Source: Chitinophaga qingshengii (GTDB taxonomy: Bacteria > Bacteroidota > Bacteroidia > Chitinophagales > Chitinophagaceae). Taken from it: a stretch of DNA of 64,000 nt. Below the pieces are notes generated by a model. The model did not search any database. It had not been told where the DNA came from and saw only the letters and a program-made list of their open reading frames with translations. The stretch lies in assembly GCF_014529935.1 (NCBI RefSeq), contig NZ_JACVFC010000006.1:248001-312000 (forward strand). The letters are read 5' to 3'. Shown here in pieces: positions 60,830 through 64,000 of this stretch. The position numbers and the translations under genes are program-made. The stretch's first letter is position 1. Each line of letters starts with the position of its first letter.

Positions 60830-61432
60830 TCAGACCAGGCGTTCTTTCATGGCCTTAACAATGGCATTGGACCGGGAATTCACATCAAGTTTGCGGTAGA
60901 TATTCATAATATGCGATCGCACCGTTCCCACACTAATGTGGCAATGTTCCGCAATCTGCTTATAGGTATCACCGTTGACCAGGCAACGCAGAATTTCTTT
61001 TTCACGGGGTGACAATCCATAAGGATCATGATAACTTCCGCGCTCCTTCCGGAAAAACGCCAATACCTTATTTACTGCTACCATATTTGATTGCAGCGCT
61101 GTTTCATATACCTGCGATATAAACTCTGTCAGGGATACAGGAGGAATATGATCCACCTCCAGCCCTTCCTCACGGACGGGCATCTCTGTCAGGGATTTAC
61201 CTTTTTCATTCAACGTCAGCAAAATCACATTGATGTCAGGATATGCAGCTTTTACAATGCTGGCAGCTTCAATCGCAGTCAATCCAGGTATCTCTATATC
61301 CATAAAAACCAGGTTACAGATATCTTTAGCTAATTGTTGTAACACATTCGTTGATTCGCTATGCAATGCTGCAACCTCATAAACCTCCCCTTCTCCTAAA
61401 TGACCAGCATTTATAGGCCGCACTTTTTTCAT
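60830..61432 (-). CDS. LuxR-type DNA-binding regulator with degenerate receiver domain
   Basis: A 200-residue protein: an N-terminal receiver-like domain (about 1-110) and a C-terminal NarL/LuxR HTH (about 138-198: GLSPREKEILRCLVNGDTYK, VGTVRSHIMNIYRKLDV). The receiver keeps the phospho-acceptor-like Asp45 in LVFMDIEIPG and Thr73, but has no acidic pair near its N-terminus (RPINAGHLGEGE) and lacks the usual conserved Lys (DHIPP at 94-98). It may be phosphorylation-independent. It sits upstream of the GH2 operon and is a natural candidate regulator of the locus. No histidine kinase is near. Confidence 0.88.
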   Translation of the reverse strand: MKKVRPINAGHLGEGEVYEVAALHSESTNVLQQLAKDICNLVFMDIEIPGLTAIEAASIVKAAYPDINVILLTLNEKGKSLTEMPVREEGLEVDHIPPVSLTEFISQVYETALQSNMVAVNKVLAFFRKERGSYHDPYGLSPREKEILRCLVNGDTYKQIAEHCHISVGTVRSHIMNIYRKLDVNSRSNAIVKAMKERLV

Positions 61433-62302
61433 ATTATTCCTTTTGGGTTATGTATATTTCGTATGAAAAAAATCTTCCATTTTAACCGTAAGTCTGGAAG
61501 TTGGTATGGCTGAATATTTTGTATAATGGAAAGTTCACACGGTTTCCATACCCCAAACAAATTTGAAACAATTACTAGCAGCAGTCAATCGGATACGTAT
61601 ATGGTTTTTCAAAAAATATTAATATACAATTTGTTCTATATTAGAGATAAAACTAACAACTAACGTGGTCAAAATCAATAATTTAAGGATTAACTGAATT
61701 ACAATCAACTAGTTATCAGCTTTTTGAAAGCTGGCTATTTTTGCAATTCTAACAAATTATATTTAATCATATATATCGTATTTTAACCATTCCTACACAT
61801 TTTTACACTGCCGCACTTATTTTTTCAAATTCGGTTATCCGGAACAGGTTGATGAATATTCCGGAAAAACACCCTGGATTTTGTTGGTTGTGGCCTTTTG
61901 GTCCCTGTCTTCAGCGGATTGATAAAATGCCAGGACAGTCTTACGGTTTTCAATGAGTTGTTTTCATCTGTTCTCCCCGGAAAGTCGGCTCACAGCCGCT
62001 TCGGGAATATCGTTTAATGGTTTAAGGTTTTTCAGCTGTTTGCTCCGGTATCCGGTATATATGTTGCCGTTATATCCCTGACCTCGCACATAGCTGGCTG
62101 ATATGGTTGCTCCATGACTGTATTGATGACATTAAGACCTACCGGAGATACCGGTATGCTGAAGCGGAAAAGATACCTGCCATCGCAAAATTATCTTTCT
62201 TATGTTGACTAATTGCTTCATTCCGAATGTTTAACAAAAAAGAAATGGTAGGTTAAAAATAACATCTTTTTCACAAAAAGAAGTCTTTTTTCTTATAGTC
62301 AT
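61433..62302. other. 870-bp AT-rich intergenic region with possible gene remnant
   Basis: No complete gene is supported. On the minus strand one frame from 62131 to 61835 (99 codons) is interrupted by a single TGA (61964-61966); the part after it reads KQLIENRKTVLAFYQSA, reminiscent of NTF2/SnoaL-like proteins, and then ends. The remaining sequence is AT-rich, without a clear TAnnTTTG box for the regulator gene. It may be a decayed gene or recent insertion site. Confidence 0.4.
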
Positions 62303-62352
62303 AAAAACGCAACGGCGGAAGGCCGTTAATGACCTTCCGCCGTTGCGTTTTT
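62303..62352 (-). terminator. terminator of the second GH29 gene
   Basis: A perfect 20-bp stem, AAAAACGCAACGGCGGAAGG / CCTTCCGCCGTTGCGTTTTT, with a 10-base loop, starting 25 bp after the GH29 stop. It ends in T on the minus strand. Confidence 0.9.
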
Positions 62353-62377
62353 CATACTCTTTGCAGCCGGATACCGG

Positions 62378-63721
62378 CTACTCCAGCATCAGCTCGATAA
62401 CCGGAATTTCAACGTCAGGCTTCCGTACGGGCACATCCACGACTAACGCGCCTTTATCGTCGCCTTTCATTTTCAGTTCAGATCCGTCATGCAGAAACTG
62501 TGCATATTTCACTTTGCCTTTTAATCCGGGCAGGGCTATACGTTGCAATGGGTAATCCAGCAGGTGCACATACAATCTTTTCGTGTCAGGATTATAAGTG
62601 AGCAGGGTGTTGTCCGGCCGCTGAATATCAGCAGGCGCTTCGGTACAACCGTAGATAGAGCGGCTGTTGACTTTCATCCAGGCGCCCATACCGGCTAACC
62701 TTTCCTGGGCGCGGGAATCGATTAGCCCACGGGAGGTAGGCCCCACGTTGAGTAATACGTTACCGCCCTTGCTTACCGATTCAATCAGCAACACCAGCAA
62801 CTGTTTATTGTCTTTCCAGGTGGTCTCGTCCCGGTAATAACCCCAGGAGCCGGAAAAGGTCTGACAGGTTTCCCAGTGTACACGCTTACCGTTACGGGTA
62901 GGCCATTCGGACACCTTGTATTGCTCCGGCGTCACAAAATCGCCGCCATCATCATATTCTTCCAGGTCCAGCCGGTCGTTAATGATAATGCCCGGTTGCA
63001 GCTTACGCACCATTTTTATCAGCTCAATGGAATTCCAGTCGTTATGGTCCTTGCCATGATCACCCGGGTAAGAGAAGTCGGTCCACAGGATATCTATCTT
63101 ACCATAATTCGTCATCAGCTCCTTCACCTGGTTAAACAGGTAAGTGCGGTACTTAGACATATCCCGGGCCTGATTCAGCCGCTCATATTCCTGTGCATTG
63201 TTGGTACGTTGCGGGTGTACCCGGTCCACAGTAAAGTCCGGATGATGCCAGTCAATCAGTGAATAATAGAAGCCCACTTTCAGTCCTTCTGCCCGGAAAG
63301 CTTCTACCCATTCCTTGATCAGGTCTTTTTTGATGGCGGTCTTCGTGGCTTTATAATCCGTGAATTTGGAATCAAACAGACAGAATCCCTCATGGTGTTT
63401 TGTAGTGATGACCGCATACTTCATACCGGCTTCTCTAGCCATACGCGCCCATTCGCGGGGATTGTACAGGTCCGGATCGAAGTTATCGAAGTACTTCTGG
63501 TAAGCGCTGTCCGTCATGCGTTCGTAGTTTTTAATCCACTCGTGACGGGCAGGCAGGGAATACAAACCCCAGTGGATAAACATACCAAAACGGTCATGCA
63601 GCCACCAGGCCAGCCGCTTTTCTTTTTGTTCGGGTGTTTCGTTAAAAATCTTTTTTTGTGCCTGTACCTGTATTTGCAGGCAGCACAGCAGGGTCATAAT
63701 GGCGAATGTCAGCTTTTTCAT
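62378..63721 (-). CDS. GH29 alpha-L-fucosidase (second)
   Basis: A 447-residue secreted fucosidase: signal MKKLTFAIMTLLCCLQIQVQA. RFGMFIHWGLYSLPARHEW, YAVITTKHHEGFCLF and the nucleophile in DILWTDFSYPG (Asp215) define GH29. Unlike the first GH29 it has no long C-terminal domain, only a short beta sandwich, and its catalytic context differs (ILWTDF versus ILWFDT), so it probably prefers another linkage or substrate. Operonic with the partial gene beyond it (33 bp gap) and ended by a strong terminator. Confidence 0.93.
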   Translation of the reverse strand: MKKLTFAIMTLLCCLQIQVQAQKKIFNETPEQKEKRLAWWLHDRFGMFIHWGLYSLPARHEWIKNYERMTDSAYQKYFDNFDPDLYNPREWARMAREAGMKYAVITTKHHEGFCLFDSKFTDYKATKTAIKKDLIKEWVEAFRAEGLKVGFYYSLIDWHHPDFTVDRVHPQRTNNAQEYERLNQARDMSKYRTYLFNQVKELMTNYGKIDILWTDFSYPGDHGKDHNDWNSIELIKMVRKLQPGIIINDRLDLEEYDDGGDFVTPEQYKVSEWPTRNGKRVHWETCQTFSGSWGYYRDETTWKDNKQLLVLLIESVSKGGNVLLNVGPTSRGLIDSRAQERLAGMGAWMKVNSRSIYGCTEAPADIQRPDNTLLTYNPDTKRLYVHLLDYPLQRIALPGLKGKVKYAQFLHDGSELKMKGDDKGALVVDVPVRKPDVEIPVIELMLE

Positions 63722-63754
63722 AAATAAGCATTAAATGGAGTTGTTGATTAAGGT

Positions 63755-64000
63755 TTATTCGGCCACCAGCCAGGTATATCCGGAGGCAGGAATCGTCACT
63801 TTCACATGGGCGGTATACTGACGGTCAAGGGTATACGTTTTCAACGGGCCTTCTTTCTCCCTTATTTTTACGGTTTGGGCAAGACCGCTATAATACAGTG
63901 GCAGCGCTATCTCCCGGGTAACAGGCGCCGTTGTCGGATTGTACAACATCACCATTGCTTTCTGCGGCAGCGCGGCGCTGATATGCATGATACCATCCCA
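63755..64000 (-). CDS. C-terminus of a glycan-active enzyme (truncated at window edge)
   Basis: The frame stays open to the last base: the visible residues begin WDGIMHISAALPQKAMVMLYNP and run 81 residues to the stop. The beta-sheet end domain (ALPLYYSGLAQTVKIREKEG, then TYTLDRQYTAHVKVTIPASG) is typical of the C-terminal all-beta domain that closes alpha-galactosidase-like or related glycoside hydrolases. The catalytic part lies outside the window, so the family cannot be named. It is upstream of, and probably co-transcribed with, the second GH29 gene. Confidence 0.7.
   Translation of the reverse strand, partial: WDGIMHISAALPQKAMVMLYNPTTAPVTREIALPLYYSGLAQTVKIREKEGPLKTYTLDRQYTAHVKVTIPASGYTWLVAE

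Noticed and set aside
1..64000. tRNA, rRNA or CRISPR features
   Set aside because: No cloverleaf-like sequence with a GGTTCGAATCC-type arm in a gap, no rRNA conserved blocks, and no regularly spaced repeats were found by eye; a tRNAscan or CRISPR search would confirm.

Overview
The window looks like chromosomal DNA of a Bacteroidota bacterium, most likely Chitinophagaceae and probably a Chitinophaga-type soil glycan degrader. Supporting signs are a SusC/SusD outer-membrane pair, FecR-type regulation, many lipoproteins with an [A/S]-C lipobox, several TAnnTTTG promoter boxes, a fused E1 alpha/beta 2-oxoacid dehydrogenase, an orphan HsdR-N nuclease-like protein, and several secreted glycoside hydrolases. 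No tRNA, rRNA, CRISPR array, integrase or intact insertion sequence was seen.

Layout: (1) 1-8.6 kb, plus strand: a nutrient-import operon of SusC (its start lies outside the window), SusD, a zinc metallohydrolase lipoprotein and two DUF4302-type lipoproteins. (2) 8.6-29.8 kb: mostly housekeeping genes on both strands. They include fused 2-oxoacid dehydrogenase E1 with a divergent MarR regulator, a FAH-family hydrolase, prs-rplY-pth, radC, a Gfo/Idh oxidoreductase, ispD, queA, an AMP nucleosidase with a double-ATPase ABC protein, an HsdR-N protein, glutamate dehydrogenase, cytochrome c maturation genes (ccmB, ccsA/ccmC-like, ccmD-like), biotin carboxylase, gtrA, tdk, a proline-rich protein and waaA. 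(3) 29.9-35.9 kb, plus strand: one sugar-nucleotide operon with a DegT aminotransferase, UDP-glucose dehydrogenase, UDP-glucuronate decarboxylase and rfbB-rfbC-rfbD, without rfbA. (4) 35.9-44.5 kb: a secreted protein, tyrS, two amidohydrolase-fold proteins (three modules, two lacking the HxH metal motif), a small periplasmic protein and glycerate kinase. (5) 44.6-47.7 kb: mannonate dehydratase (uxuA) with MarR and LacI regulators. (6) 47.7-50.3 kb: a FecR anti-sigma protein divergent from an unusual sigma-like/transmembrane/TPR fusion. (7) 50.4-64 kb, minus strand: a glycan-degradation locus with a PL-type lyase, GH36, GH29, GH95, GH2, a LuxR-type regulator with a degenerate receiver, a second GH29 and the C-terminus of a further enzyme at the window edge. 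No SusC/SusD pair adjoins it within the window.

How the parts may work together: the glycosidases could strip terminal L-fucose or L-galactose, galactose and uronic acids from a branched plant or algal glycan, and uxuA with glycerate kinase would fit catabolism of released uronic acids. This is inference from family membership. The most distinctive observations are the sigma-TM-TPR fusion next to FecR, a family of intergenic inverted repeats sharing a GCGAAGATCA core (three of them between convergent genes), and a threonine in GH95 at the position that I recall separating L-galactosidases from L-fucosidases.
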